This document shows positions 8,547 through 17,331 of a stretch of DNA of 64,000 bases, piece by piece (positions within the stretch are counted from its first letter, which is position 1; each line of letters begins with the position of its first letter). The position numbers and the translations under genes were made by a program. This DNA is from Sphingosinicella sp. LHD-64 (GTDB lineage Bacteria > Pseudomonadota > Alphaproteobacteria > Sphingomonadales > Sphingomonadaceae): the NCBI RefSeq assembly GCF_031157375.1, contig NZ_JAVIFV010000004.1, positions 1-64,000 on the forward strand, in the 5' to 3' direction. The notes below the pieces were generated by a model. The model saw only the letters and a list, made by a program, of their open reading frames with translations, made no database searches and was not told the DNA's origin.

Positions 8547-10565
8547 TCAGGTCGTGCCTCCGACACCCCCGTGCCCGGTCAGCCTCGCGAGCTCCCCCAC
8601 TCCGATCGGTGGTGCGCACAGGAAGCCCTGATAGAGGGTGCAGCCTTCCTCGGCGAGGAGGCTCAGTTGGGTCTCGGTTTCCACGCCTTCGGCCACGACG
8701 TCGAGGCCCAGTGAGCGCGCCATGTCGATGACGCTGCGCACCACGATCCGGTCGCGCATCGAGCCGGCGATATCCTGGCTGAGGCGCTTGTCGATCTTGA
8801 GATAGTCGAGCGGCAGCGCCTTCAGATAGGCGAGATTCGAATAGCCCGTGCCGAAATCGTCGATCGCGACCCTGAGGCCGCCGCGGCGCAGCTCGGCCAG
8901 CAGTTCGGCGGCGCCGGGCAGATCCTCGATCAGGCCGCTCTCCGTCACCTCGACGGTGAGCCGGCGCGGATCGAAGCCGCTTTCTGCCACCGACGCCAGG
9001 AACTGCGCGGCGAAGCCGGGGCGCAATATGTCGGCCGCAGTGATGTTGACCGCAAGCCTGAGATTCGTCAGCGCCACCGGCCAGGCTGCGGCCATCCGGA
9101 TCGCCTTGCGCTGCACATGATCGGACAGCTGGGCGAGATAGTCCGAGCGCTCGGCGACCCTGAGGAGCGTTCCGGCGCCAAGCTCGCCGTAGAGCGGATG
9201 ATTCCAGCGGGCGAGCGCCTCCGCGCCGACGATCTCCCCGCTGGTCACCGCCACCTGCGGCTGGAAGAGGATTTCAATCTCGTCGCGGTCGAGGGCGCGC
9301 CTGAGGTCCACTTCCAACCGGTCCTCGCGCGCCGTCGCGCTTTCCGCGCCCTCCTCGAGGACGCGCACCGGCGCGCTGTCCGCGCCCTTGGCTTCGGCGA
9401 GTGCCGCGCTCGCGCGCCGCAGCAGCGCTGCCGCATCGTCACCGGACTGCGAAACGGCGACGCCCGCCCGGCTCGCGAGCGTGATGACGTGACCGCCCGA
9501 CACGAAGGGCCGCCCGATCGCCTCGACCAGCTCGCCGGCGAGGAAGCGGCCGTCGCCGAGCGAGGCGGGGGCGGAGAGCAGCACGGCGAACTCTGCCCCC
9601 GCCATCCGTGCCACCACCCGGCGCCGGCCGTCATGATCGAGCACGCGCTGGATGCGACGCCCGACGGCCTGGAGCACGGCATCTCCCGTGTCGCGACCGA
9701 ATGCCGCGTTGATCGCGTCGTAGCGGCTGACCGAGAGCAGCAGCGCCACCACCGGTCCGCCGCTATCCTCATCATCGAGGCGGCGCGCGAGCCAGGCGCG
9801 CGCACTGCGGCTGTCGGCGAGACCGGTCAGTGCGTCGCGGCTGCCCGAACTGCCACCCGGCGCGATCGTTTCGGCACGGCCTGCGATCTCGCCTTCGGGC
9901 AGCACCCGGACGTGATGGGCGATGCGCGTGTCCGCGCCGTCGGAATCGCGATGGGCAAACGCGGTCGCCTCACCGGTCGTGAGCACCCGGCTCACCGCCG
10001 ATCGGGCGGCGCGACGGCCCTCGGGATCGAGCTTGCGGAACAGCTCCATCAGGCTGATCCGCCGCCCGCCATCCTCGCCGAGGCCTGCCTTGCGGGCGAG
10101 CGCGGCGCTAAGCTCGACGCTGCGCGAGCCCGGCCGCCAGCGCCAGGAGGCGGTTTCGCTGTCGTTCCGACGCGCCGCCTCCGACGACGGGCCGACGCGC
10201 TCGGCATGCCGCCGGGCGAATTGCAGCGCCTGGATCAGCGCGGCGTCGGTGAACGGGCTGACCAGGAAGTGGGTCGCACCAAACTGGTACATCTGCTCCA
10301 GCGCCTCGGCGTCGCCGCGCGACAACAGCACGAGCAGGGCGGCGGCGTTCGCCTCGGCGGCGTCGCCGATCGCCCGCATCGCCTCGACGCCCTCGCCGAG
10401 CGCGCCGCGGGCATCGACCACCGCCACCGCGGCGCCGGATGCCACGAAACGGGCCTCCGCATTGTCCGCCCGCCGGGCGGCGATCGGCTGCCATCCCGCA
10501 TCCTCGGCAAGCCGGTTGAGCTCGTCGCGGTGGCGAAAGGAAAGGATGAACAACGGTGCGCCCAT
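8547..10565 (-). CDS. Cyclic di-GMP phosphodiesterase with degenerate GGDEF and intact EAL domain
   Basis: 672 residues, no signal peptide or membrane helix. Residues 1-115 resemble a receiver fold (AVAVVDARGA, ALLVLLSRGDA, GATHFLVSPFTDA) with no clear phospho-acceptor site. About 130-235 is PAS-like. The GGDEF domain (about 242-400) has AGAEF instead of GGDEF at 322-326, so it is probably not a cyclase. The EAL domain (about 415-660) keeps EALARW near 449, E in TVEVTESG and DDFGTGYSNL near 568, so it should hydrolyse c-di-GMP. It is a single gene facing the tRNA-Ser. Confidence 0.9.
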   Translation of the reverse strand: MGAPLFILSFRHRDELNRLAEDAGWQPIAARRADNAEARFVASGAAVAVVDARGALGEGVEAMRAIGDAAEANAAALLVLLSRGDAEALEQMYQFGATHFLVSPFTDAALIQALQFARRHAERVGPSSEAARRNDSETASWRWRPGSRSVELSAALARKAGLGEDGGRRISLMELFRKLDPEGRRAARSAVSRVLTTGEATAFAHRDSDGADTRIAHHVRVLPEGEIAGRAETIAPGGSSGSRDALTGLADSRSARAWLARRLDDEDSGGPVVALLLSVSRYDAINAAFGRDTGDAVLQAVGRRIQRVLDHDGRRRVVARMAGAEFAVLLSAPASLGDGRFLAGELVEAIGRPFVSGGHVITLASRAGVAVSQSGDDAAALLRRASAALAEAKGADSAPVRVLEEGAESATAREDRLEVDLRRALDRDEIEILFQPQVAVTSGEIVGAEALARWNHPLYGELGAGTLLRVAERSDYLAQLSDHVQRKAIRMAAAWPVALTNLRLAVNITAADILRPGFAAQFLASVAESGFDPRRLTVEVTESGLIEDLPGAAELLAELRRGGLRVAIDDFGTGYSNLAYLKALPLDYLKIDKRLSQDIAGSMRDRIVVRSVIDMARSLGLDVVAEGVETETQLSLLAEEGCTLYQGFLCAPPIGVGELARLTGHGGVGGTT

Positions 10566-10662
10566 GGCGACGGTCTAGACAAGGTTGCGGACTCCGCCAA
10601 TCGCCCGCCGCCGAACCAATCCCGTGCTGGTACATCCGTCACCCCGAATCCAGGCGTCCTCG

Positions 10663-10688
10663 CAAATAGGATTTGCCAAATAGGATTT
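10663..10688 (+). promoter_or_regulatory. Tandem direct repeat upstream of the Rhs operon
   Basis: CAAATAGGATTT occurs at 10663-10674 and again at 10677-10688 (period 14), 60-90 bases before the start of the first Rhs gene. It is AT-rich against a GC-rich background and could be a site for an activator bound as a dimer. No known motif is recognised. Confidence 0.4.
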
Positions 10689-10750
10689 CTGGTGTTCTCT
10701 ATTTGTTCCTCATCGCGACTCGCGTCGAGTCGTATCGCAGGAGGAGCAAG

Positions 10751-10966
10751 ATGACAGCACGAAGCAGATGGCTGGCCGCCGCCATGGCGGCCGCGCTGGC
10801 CGGGGCGGCCGCCTATGCCGCCGAGACGATCACCTACCGCTACGATGCGCGCGGCCGGCTGGTGAAGGTCGAGCATACCGGCTCGGTCAATCACAACGTC
10901 AACACGACCTATACCTACGACAAGGCCGACAACCGGACGAACCGGACGACGACCGGCGCCCCGTAG
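10751..10966 (+). CDS. Small secreted YD-repeat (RHS-repeat) protein
   Basis: 71 residues from the ATG at 10751, with GGAGGAG ending five bases upstream (10740-10746); the frame is open further 5' but without such a site. The Sec signal is clear (R, then AAAMAAALAGAAAYA, cleavage near residue 24). The mature ~47 residues hold one or two YD repeats (ITYRYDARGRLVKVEH, TYTYDKADNRTNRT). It lies 64 bases before the large Rhs gene and probably shares its transcript. The function is unknown: a free YD-repeat peptide might cap or help close the Rhs shell, but that is inference. Confidence 0.75.
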   Translation: MTARSRWLAAAMAAALAGAAAYAAETITYRYDARGRLVKVEHTGSVNHNVNTTYTYDKADNRTNRTTTGAP

Positions 10967-11030
10967 GCTTCGACGGAACGAACAGATCAAACGGGCGGCG
11001 CGGCGACGCCGCCTGAACAGGAGACACGAC

Positions 11031-14000
11031 ATGACACCCAACCTGCTTCGCGCGGGCGCCCTTGCCTGCGCGCTGATGACCAGCACGGCGCTGACCGCGC
11101 CGGCGCAGGCGCAAGGCCTGCCCTCGATCTACCAGCAGCCCGACGAGAACGGCGTCGACCTCACCGACGGGAGCTTCAACTTCGCCCTCGTCGAAGGCTC
11201 GATCGGCGCCGGGGAAGGCGCGATCGCGCTGACCCGCAGCTTCGGGTTCGGCGGCGAGCGCGACAACCTCTCGGTCCAGTTCCAGCGCAGCGTGTGGAGC
11301 GGCACCGCCACCCTCTCGCTGACCTTCGGCAACCGCACCGAAACCTTCACCGGCGCCTCGACGGCGACCAGCTTCGCCTCCGCGCAGGGCAACGGCGCGG
11401 TGCTGACCAAGGTCTCGGCGAGCGAATATACCTATACCGATGCCGACGGCACGGTGACTTACTACGCGCCCCCGCCGGGGCTCAGCAACGCCTCCAACCA
11501 GGGCTTCTGCGGCCCCGGCGCCGAGACGAGCTGCCGGCTGATCGCGACGCAGACCGTCCGCCCCAACGGCCACGCCACCTATTACGACTGGGACGTGCGC
11601 GAGACCTGCTGGATCAGCGACTACGACCCCAATGGCGAGCCGATCTATTCCTGCGTCCAGTACTGGCGCCAGCGCGGCCTCTCCAGCAGCTTCGGCTATC
11701 ATGTGAGCTTCGGCTTCCAGCAGGAAGCCGATCCCACGTCCGGCCTGCCGCCGCTCGCCTGGCACACCCGCGCCAGCGCGACATTCTCCAACACCGCCCT
11801 CCCGGGCGCGCCGACGCGCACGGTGACCTACGCCTATCCTTCCGCCTCTGTGACCGAGGTCACCACCGACGGCGGGCGGACCTGGCGGTTCAGCCGCGAC
11901 ACGCAGCAGCGCCTGACCGGCATCCGCCGGCCCGGCTCGGCGTCGGACGATATCACGATCGGCTATGCCGCCCCGACCTCGCTGGTGGTCAGCCAGATCA
12001 CCATCGATGGCGTCACCACCAGCTACAGCCGCTCGGTCAGCGGATCGACCGGCACGATCACCCGCACCAACGCGCTCAGCCAGACGCTGACCGCGGTGTC
12101 GAACCTCAATGTCGGCCGGCCGACCGCGATCACCGACGGGCTCGAGCGGACGACCTCGTTCAGCTACGACACGCAGGGACGGCTCAGCACCGTCACCCTC
12201 CCGGAGCTCAATGCGACCACCTACACCTATGACGGCCGCGGCAATGTCACGGCCACCTTGCGAAGCGCGAAGCTGGGCGCGCTGGCGCCGATCACGACGA
12301 GCGCGACCTTCCCGGCGACCTGCACCAACGTGGTGACCTGCAACCGGCCGACCTCGACGACGGACGCGCGCGGCAACGTCACCGACTATGCCTATGATGC
12401 CACCCATGGCGGCGTCACCAGCGTCACCCTGCCGGCGCCGGCGGGCGGGGCGGTGCGGCCGCAGACGCGCTATGCCTACACGCCGACCAACGGCGCGCAT
12501 CTGCTGACCCAGGTCTCGGCCTGCCAGACGCTGGCGAGCTGCACCGGCACCGCGGACGAGGTGCGCGCGAGCTTCGGCTACGACGCGAACGGCAACGTCA
12601 CCAGCACGTCGTCGGGCGCCGGCGACGGATCGCTGACTGCGACCAATACGATGACCTATGACGCCCACGGCAACCTCACCAGCGTCGACGGGCCGCTCGC
12701 CGGCAGCGCCGACACCAGCCGCCTGCGCTACAATGCGGCGCGCGAGGTGGTCGGCGCGATCGGGCCCGATCCCGACGGCGGCGGCGCGCTCAAACACCGC
12801 GCGGTGCGCACCACCTATGACGGCGCGGGCCGGGTGACCGCAGTGGAGCGCGGCACGGTCGCCAGCCAGTCCGACGGCGACTGGGCGGCGTTCACAAGCC
12901 TGGAACGGGTCGAGCAGGATTATGATCCCTATCACCGCCCTACGGTGCGCCGCCTGGTGGCGGGCGGCACGATCTATGCGCTGACCCAGACGGGCTATGA
13001 CGCGCTGGGCCGGCCCGACTGCGTGGCGGTGCGGATGGACCCGGCGGCGTTCGCCCCGCCGCTGCCGGCGGCGTGCGTTCCGGGCGCGCCGGGGGGCTTT
13101 GGCCCGGACCGGATCACCCGCACGACCTATGATGAGGCGGGGCAGGTGACTTTGGCCCAGACCGGCTACGGCACCGCCGACCAGGCCGACGAGGTGGCGA
13201 CCGGCTACGGGCCGAACGGGCAGGTCGAGACGGTGACGGACGGCAACGGCAACCGCACCACCTATGTCTGGGACGCGCACGACCGGCCGAGCCGGACGCG
13301 CATGCCTTCGCCGAGCGTGCCGGGGACGAGCTCGACCACCGACTATGAGGAGCTCGGCTACGATCCGGCCGGCAACGTCACCTCGCGGCGGCTCAGGGAC
13401 GGCACGAGCATCGCGTTCGGCTATGACGGTCTCGACCGGCTGATCTCGAAGGATCCGCCGGGAAGCGCGCCGACGGTGACCTACGGCTACGACCTGCTGG
13501 GCCGGATGACCGCGGCCGCGACCCCGGCCGATCCGTCGATGGGCCTGTCGTTCGGCTACGACGCGCTGGGACGCAACCTGACGCAGACCGGCCCGCTGGG
13601 GACGGTGAGCCACCAGTACGATCTTGCCGGCCGGCGCACGCAGCTGACCGGGCCGGACGGCTATGCGCTGGGCTATACGCATCTGGTGACCGGCGAGGTG
13701 GCGACGCTTCTCAACGGCGCCGGCCTCCCGTTTGCCAATCTAAGCCATGACGATCTCGGCCGGCGCACGCGGCTGCAGATGTACAACGGGACGGTGACGG
13801 CCTACGGCTACGATCCGGTGTCGCGGCTGGCGAGCCGGGCGCTGGACGTTCCGGGCAGCGCGGGCGATCTGGTGCTGGGGTTCGGCTACAACCCGGCGTC
13901 GCAGATCGTCGGCACGACCCGCTCCAACGATGCCTATGCCTATACGGCGCATGCCAATGCGAACGTGACCGACGTCGTGAACGGCCTGAACCAGATCGTC

Positions 14001-15170
14001 ACGACCGGCGCGACCGGGATCGGCCATGACGGGCGCGGCAATGTGAGCGCGATCGGGTCGGCGGGTTATGGCTATGACGGCGAGAACCGGCTGGTGTCGG
14101 CGCCGGGCGGGGTGACGCTGGTCTATGATCCGCTGGGGCGGCTCTACGAGGTGAGCGGTCCGTCGGGCACGCGGCGGCTGCTCCATGACGGGCACGATCT
14201 CATCGCCGAGTATGATGCCGGATCGCGGCTGGCGGCCTATGTCCATGGTCCCGGGGTGGACGAGCCGCTGCTGTGGTTCGACACGCCGGCGGGCACGCAC
14301 GGCACCTATCATGCCGACGAGCGCGGCAGCATCGTCGCGCTGCGCGACAATGCGGGCAATGCGATCGCCGCCAACGCGTACGACGACTATGGCCGTGCGC
14401 AGGGCGGGGGCCCGCTCGCCGGCCGGTTCGGCTATACCGGCCAGCCCTGGGTCCCCGAGATCGGGCTCTATTACTACCGGGCCCGGATGTACAATCCGGG
14501 GGTCGGCGGGCCGAGGTTCATGCAGACCGATCCGCTGGGATGGGCGGCAGGGCCCAACAACTACATCTACCCCACCGATCCCATCAACCGCACCGACCCA
14601 AGCGGATTATGCCCTATTGAGCCTTGCGAGGGGATCACTGTAACTGGAGGCATCTCAACCATCGGTGGCAACTGGACCGAATGGTTCCAGCGCGCCTCTT
14701 CCTTGGGAGGATATTATCAGGAAGACCTCGGCCTCTTGCAGGACACCGGCCAGGATGTGGGCGGCGGACAGTCGCCGCGCGATGGCTTTAGGTGTCTTCA
14801 GGGTGTTGTGGATTTCGGTGCGGCACTGAAGAGGTCGGCTGAAAATGCCAATACATTAGGTCAGGCTGCAGGCCTTGCCGCGGGTGTCGCAGCTCTGACG
14901 CCAGGTGGGCAGCCTGCTGCCCCGCCGCTGGCCGGCTTGGCAGGCATATCCCTTGGGGTTGGAGGGTTACTAGACATTCTTGGATCGACAATTATAGCCG
15001 TCGAAACAGGGAATTATGGCGGATATGCTTACGACGCTACAGCAGCGATTCTAGGGCAAGTTGTGGGAACCGGAAGCGCTGGGGCTGATGCAGCCAGTAG
15101 TCGGATAATCGATACAATGAATCGCACGGCTCAAGGGGATAACTCCAGCCCAAGATGTCCAGGACAGTAA
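11031..15170 (+). CDS. Secreted Rhs/YD-repeat polymorphic toxin with C-terminal tip
   Basis: 1379 residues. Sec signal peptide (residues 1-28, ...TSTALTAPAQAQG), an N-terminal domain of about 300 residues that packages strands, then many YD repeats (YDTQGRLSTV, YDGRGNVTA, YDAHGNLTS). The Rhs core (about residues 905-1185) ends in RFGYTGQPW, YYYRARMYNPGVG and the TDPSGL boundary. The tip (about 1190-1379) is glycine/alanine-rich with two hydrophobic segments (TLGQAAGLAAGVAAL and GISLGVGGLLDILGSTIIAV) and no recognisable enzyme motif, suggesting a membrane-acting toxin. There is no PAAR or T6SS feature, so export is probably Sec-dependent. It is followed one base later by a small two-helix membrane protein, the candidate immunity gene. 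Three displaced tip cassettes follow. Confidence 0.9.
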   Translation: MTPNLLRAGALACALMTSTALTAPAQAQGLPSIYQQPDENGVDLTDGSFNFALVEGSIGAGEGAIALTRSFGFGGERDNLSVQFQRSVWSGTATLSLTFGNRTETFTGASTATSFASAQGNGAVLTKVSASEYTYTDADGTVTYYAPPPGLSNASNQGFCGPGAETSCRLIATQTVRPNGHATYYDWDVRETCWISDYDPNGEPIYSCVQYWRQRGLSSSFGYHVSFGFQQEADPTSGLPPLAWHTRASATFSNTALPGAPTRTVTYAYPSASVTEVTTDGGRTWRFSRDTQQRLTGIRRPGSASDDITIGYAAPTSLVVSQITIDGVTTSYSRSVSGSTGTITRTNALSQTLTAVSNLNVGRPTAITDGLERTTSFSYDTQGRLSTVTLPELNATTYTYDGRGNVTATLRSAKLGALAPITTSATFPATCTNVVTCNRPTSTTDARGNVTDYAYDATHGGVTSVTLPAPAGGAVRPQTRYAYTPTNGAHLLTQVSACQTLASCTGTADEVRASFGYDANGNVTSTSSGAGDGSLTATNTMTYDAHGNLTSVDGPLAGSADTSRLRYNAAREVVGAIGPDPDGGGALKHRAVRTTYDGAGRVTAVERGTVASQSDGDWAAFTSLERVEQDYDPYHRPTVRRLVAGGTIYALTQTGYDALGRPDCVAVRMDPAAFAPPLPAACVPGAPGGFGPDRITRTTYDEAGQVTLAQTGYGTADQADEVATGYGPNGQVETVTDGNGNRTTYVWDAHDRPSRTRMPSPSVPGTSSTTDYEELGYDPAGNVTSRRLRDGTSIAFGYDGLDRLISKDPPGSAPTVTYGYDLLGRMTAAATPADPSMGLSFGYDALGRNLTQTGPLGTVSHQYDLAGRRTQLTGPDGYALGYTHLVTGEVATLLNGAGLPFANLSHDDLGRRTRLQMYNGTVTAYGYDPVSRLASRALDVPGSAGDLVLGFGYNPASQIVGTTRSNDAYAYTAHANANVTDVVNGLNQIVTTGATGIGHDGRGNVSAIGSAGYGYDGENRLVSAPGGVTLVYDPLGRLYEVSGPSGTRRLLHDGHDLIAEYDAGSRLAAYVHGPGVDEPLLWFDTPAGTHGTYHADERGSIVALRDNAGNAIAANAYDDYGRAQGGGPLAGRFGYTGQPWVPEIGLYYYRARMYNPGVGGPRFMQTDPLGWAAGPNNYIYPTDPINRTDPSGLCPIEPCEGITVTGGISTIGGNWTEWFQRASSLGGYYQEDLGLLQDTGQDVGGGQSPRDGFRCLQGVVDFGAALKRSAENANTLGQAAGLAAGVAALTPGGQPAAPPLAGLAGISLGVGGLLDILGSTIIAVETGNYGGYAYDATAAILGQVVGTGSAGADAASSRIIDTMNRTAQGDNSSPRCPGQ
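13744..14590 (+). repeat. Rhs core repeat, copy 1 (inside the full-length gene)
   Basis: The segment encoding HDDLGRRTRLQMYNG through the TDPSG boundary. It recurs as copy 2 (about 15420-16220), the diverged and truncated copy 3 (about 17400-17670) and copy 4 (about 18570-19195). Copies 1 and 4 look almost identical base for base over about 620 bases. Confidence 0.85.
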
Positions 15171-15171
15171 T

Positions 15172-15330
15172 ATGACGATGAATAACAATAATAGACCTAT
15201 AGCTGTAGCTATATGTGGAATAATATTGGCTGCTGCAGCCAGCCTGCATTTGATCGACTTATGGATTGGTTGGATCGCCGTGCTTCTTGCCATCGGCGTT
15301 TCGGTCATAGTTTGGAAGAAGTTGTCTTAG
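15172..15330 (+). CDS. Candidate immunity protein of the main Rhs tip (52 aa, two membrane helices)
   Basis: A 52-residue frame starts one base after the Rhs stop: MTMNNNNRPIAVAICGII..., ending ...VIVWKKLS. It holds two hydrophobic helices (about 9-25 and 31-48) and almost nothing else. Base composition is clearly AT-richer than the Rhs core, as is usual for tip/immunity pairs. Position directly after the tip and the membrane nature fit an inner-membrane immunity protein against a pore-forming or membrane-acting tip. No family is recognised. The hairpin at 15342-15366 follows its stop by 11 bases. Confidence 0.6.
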   Translation: MTMNNNNRPIAVAICGIILAAAASLHLIDLWIGWIAVLLAIGVSVIVWKKLS

Positions 15331-15331
15331 A

Positions 15332-16888
15332 ATGAGCTGGGGGAGCCGGCGCCTGTCGCCGGCTCCTTTGCAAAGCTATACGTGGGAGAACCGGCTCTAT
15401 GCCGGCCCCGGCGACTATGCGATCTACGATCCGGTGTCGCGGCTGGCGAGCCTGACCAGCGATTTTCCAGGCAGCGCGGGCGATCTGGCGCTGACGTTCG
15501 GCTACAACCCGGCCTCGCAGATCGTCGGCCGCACGGCCTCGAACGATGCGTACAGCTTCACCGGTCATGCCAATGCGAACGTGACCGACGTCGTGAACGG
15601 CCTGAACCAGATCGTCACGACCGGCGCGACCGGGATCGGCCATGACGGGCGCGGCAATGTGAGCGCGATCGGGTCGGCGGGTTATGGCTATGACGGCGAG
15701 AACCGGCTGGTGTCGGCGCCGGGCGGGGTGACGCTGGCCTACGATCCGCTGGGGCGGCTCTACGAGGTGAGCGGTCCGTCGGGCACGCGGCGGCTGCTCC
15801 ATGACGGGCACGATCTCATCGCCGAGTATGATGCCGGATCGCGGCTGGCGGCCTATGTCCATGGGCCCGGGGTGGACGAGCCGCTGCTGTGGTTCGACAC
15901 GCCGGCGGGCACGCACGGCACCTATCATGCCGACGAGCGCGGCTCGATCATCGCGCTGCGCGACAATGCGGGCAATGCGATCGCCGTCAACGGCTATGAC
16001 GACTATGGCCGTTCGCAAAGCGGCGGCGGCGGCCCGCTCGCCGGCCGGTTCGGCTATACCGGACAGCCCTGGGTCCCCGAGGTCGGCCTCTATTACTACC
16101 GGGCCAGGATGTACAATCCGGGGGTCGGCGGGCCACGGTTCATGCAGACCGACCCTGCCGGCTACCGCGACGGGCTGCACCTGTACAATTATGCGAGCGG
16201 CGATCCGGTGAACCTGATCGACCCGAGCGGCATGACCGCCTGCACCGGCTCGCGCATTGCCGATGCGTGCGAGAACGCCGATGGACAGGGCGGCGTCGCA
16301 GGCGGATATAGTGGCTACAGCTCGGCCGGATGGCGCGGCGACTACAGGAACGAGCAAGCGGGCGGCAACAGCGGCGACACTTCCACCGTCCCCGAACAGG
16401 TCATTAAACAAACGAGCGGCCAGCACATCACCTTTAGCGATGGGTCGACCAAGACTGTCGTCGAAGATGCGCGGCTGATATATCCGTCAATGGGTTTTGG
16501 AGTCGGGGACTTTGGCTTTTCCAGTGGAGGCGATGCTGAAGTCCAGCTAGCCTGTTGGGGCAGTCTGTCAGAGCGCTGTCGACAAGTTATTGGTACCGTT
16601 TTGAACCGCATTTTTCCCCCAGCTGCTGCTCCATATAAGGGGAGGAGGGTTCAAGAATTCGGCAGAGCAGTTGGCTTTGAGCAAGGTTTGGACCGAAGTA
16701 GAGCCGCATTGAATCGCCCTTTCGATGCACGTGCAGCCCTGCAACGTTTACAGGGAGGAGGATTCACTCGAGAGGAAACGGTGGCATGGCAAAGATTCTA
16801 TAGTGACCAGTTTTGGAGAGTTAACAGAAACAATATAAGCGCTTTCCATAGATCTGAGATCATACGTGAGATTCTGAGGATATGGTGA
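15332..16888 (+). CDS. Displaced Rhs tip cassette 2 (core fragment plus toxin tip)
   Basis: A 518-residue open frame. Its first 15 codons read through the boundary hairpin, and there is no good ribosome site, so the apparent ATG at 15332 may not be used; it is best seen as a silent, displaced Rhs end. From about residue 30 it is Rhs core (YDPVSRLASL ... RFGYTGQPW ... TDPAGY ... IDPSGM) and is almost identical to the main gene from 15569 on. The tip (from about 16230) is different and ends in a compact domain with ARAALQRLQGGGFTREETV, WQRFYSDQF and FHRSEIIREILRIW. That pattern reminds me of an uncharacterised tip family (possibly DUF4951), unconfirmed. A candidate immunity gene overlaps its stop. 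Confidence 0.75.
   Translation: MSWGSRRLSPAPLQSYTWENRLYAGPGDYAIYDPVSRLASLTSDFPGSAGDLALTFGYNPASQIVGRTASNDAYSFTGHANANVTDVVNGLNQIVTTGATGIGHDGRGNVSAIGSAGYGYDGENRLVSAPGGVTLAYDPLGRLYEVSGPSGTRRLLHDGHDLIAEYDAGSRLAAYVHGPGVDEPLLWFDTPAGTHGTYHADERGSIIALRDNAGNAIAVNGYDDYGRSQSGGGGPLAGRFGYTGQPWVPEVGLYYYRARMYNPGVGGPRFMQTDPAGYRDGLHLYNYASGDPVNLIDPSGMTACTGSRIADACENADGQGGVAGGYSGYSSAGWRGDYRNEQAGGNSGDTSTVPEQVIKQTSGQHITFSDGSTKTVVEDARLIYPSMGFGVGDFGFSSGGDAEVQLACWGSLSERCRQVIGTVLNRIFPPAAAPYKGRRVQEFGRAVGFEQGLDRSRAALNRPFDARAALQRLQGGGFTREETVAWQRFYSDQFWRVNRNNISAFHRSEIIREILRIW
15342..15366. repeat. Cassette-boundary hairpin 1
   Basis: GGAGCCGGCG, five bases (CCTGT), CGCCGGCTCC, then CTTTG-like sequence: a perfect 10-bp stem. 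It stands 11 bases after the first immunity gene. The same hairpin recurs at 17200, 18518 and 19278. The T-tract is short (TTT), so it is at best a modest terminator. Confidence 0.85.
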
Positions 16889-17154
16889 AAAATATGGAGA
16901 AAGAATTTTCAATAGAGATGATGAACTCATCTGATAATGACAAGAATATAATAATTGAACCTTGGGCAGAAGAATTCCTTCTGAGAGGAAGGCAATCATA
17001 TACGATAAATATCCACTCTGACCAAGATGGAGTACCATTGATATCGGTTAATGATGATCAAATTTCTGTTTATTTATGGTCTGGATGTACTTGTGATGTT
17101 ATCATTGATGGAAGAAGTGTATTAGATGGTATGATGAGGACGCCATCTCCTTAA
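16882..17154 (+). CDS. Candidate immunity protein of Rhs cassette 2
   Basis: 90 residues from 16882, or 86 from the ATG at 16894. Either start overlaps or nearly touches the tip's TGA (16886-16888), which is the usual tip/immunity coupling. The product is acidic and soluble (MEKEFSIEMMNSSDND, then a beta-rich stretch YTINIHSDQDGVPLISV, then YLWSGCTCDVIIDG). The DNA is strikingly AT-rich relative to the surrounding core. No family is recognised; assignment as immunity rests on position and composition. The boundary hairpin follows 46 bases after the stop. Confidence 0.55.
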   Translation: MVKNMEKEFSIEMMNSSDNDKNIIIEPWAEEFLLRGRQSYTINIHSDQDGVPLISVNDDQISVYLWSGCTCDVIIDGRSVLDGMMRTPSP

Positions 17155-17199
17155 TACGATTAGGGAATTAGAGCTATGGTTTCATTTTCCTAAATTTAA

Positions 17200-17224
17200 G
17201 GAGCCGGCGCGTATCGCCGGCTCC
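17200..17224. repeat. Cassette-boundary hairpin 2
   Basis: GGAGCCGGCG, CGTAT, CGCCGGCTCC. Here the stem extends to 12 bp with flanking AA/TT. It is followed by GCATCCGCACACTGTGCG, which recurs in near-identical form after hairpin 4, so the conserved boundary element is longer than the hairpin itself. Confidence 0.85.
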
Positions 17225-17331
17225 TTTGCATCCGCACACTGTGCGATAATCACATCCTCTCCAGTCACCTCGCCGGCCGGCTGACCCGGCTGACCCGGCC
17301 GGACGCGTTCTACGTCACCTACGATCACAAT

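Noticed and set aside
10899-13682. A 927-codon open frame on the minus strand opposite the Rhs gene
   Set aside because: It is the antisense shadow of the GC-rich, repeat-rich Rhs frame: Arg/Ala-rich, no domain, no start context. The plus strand has a signal peptide and YD repeats.
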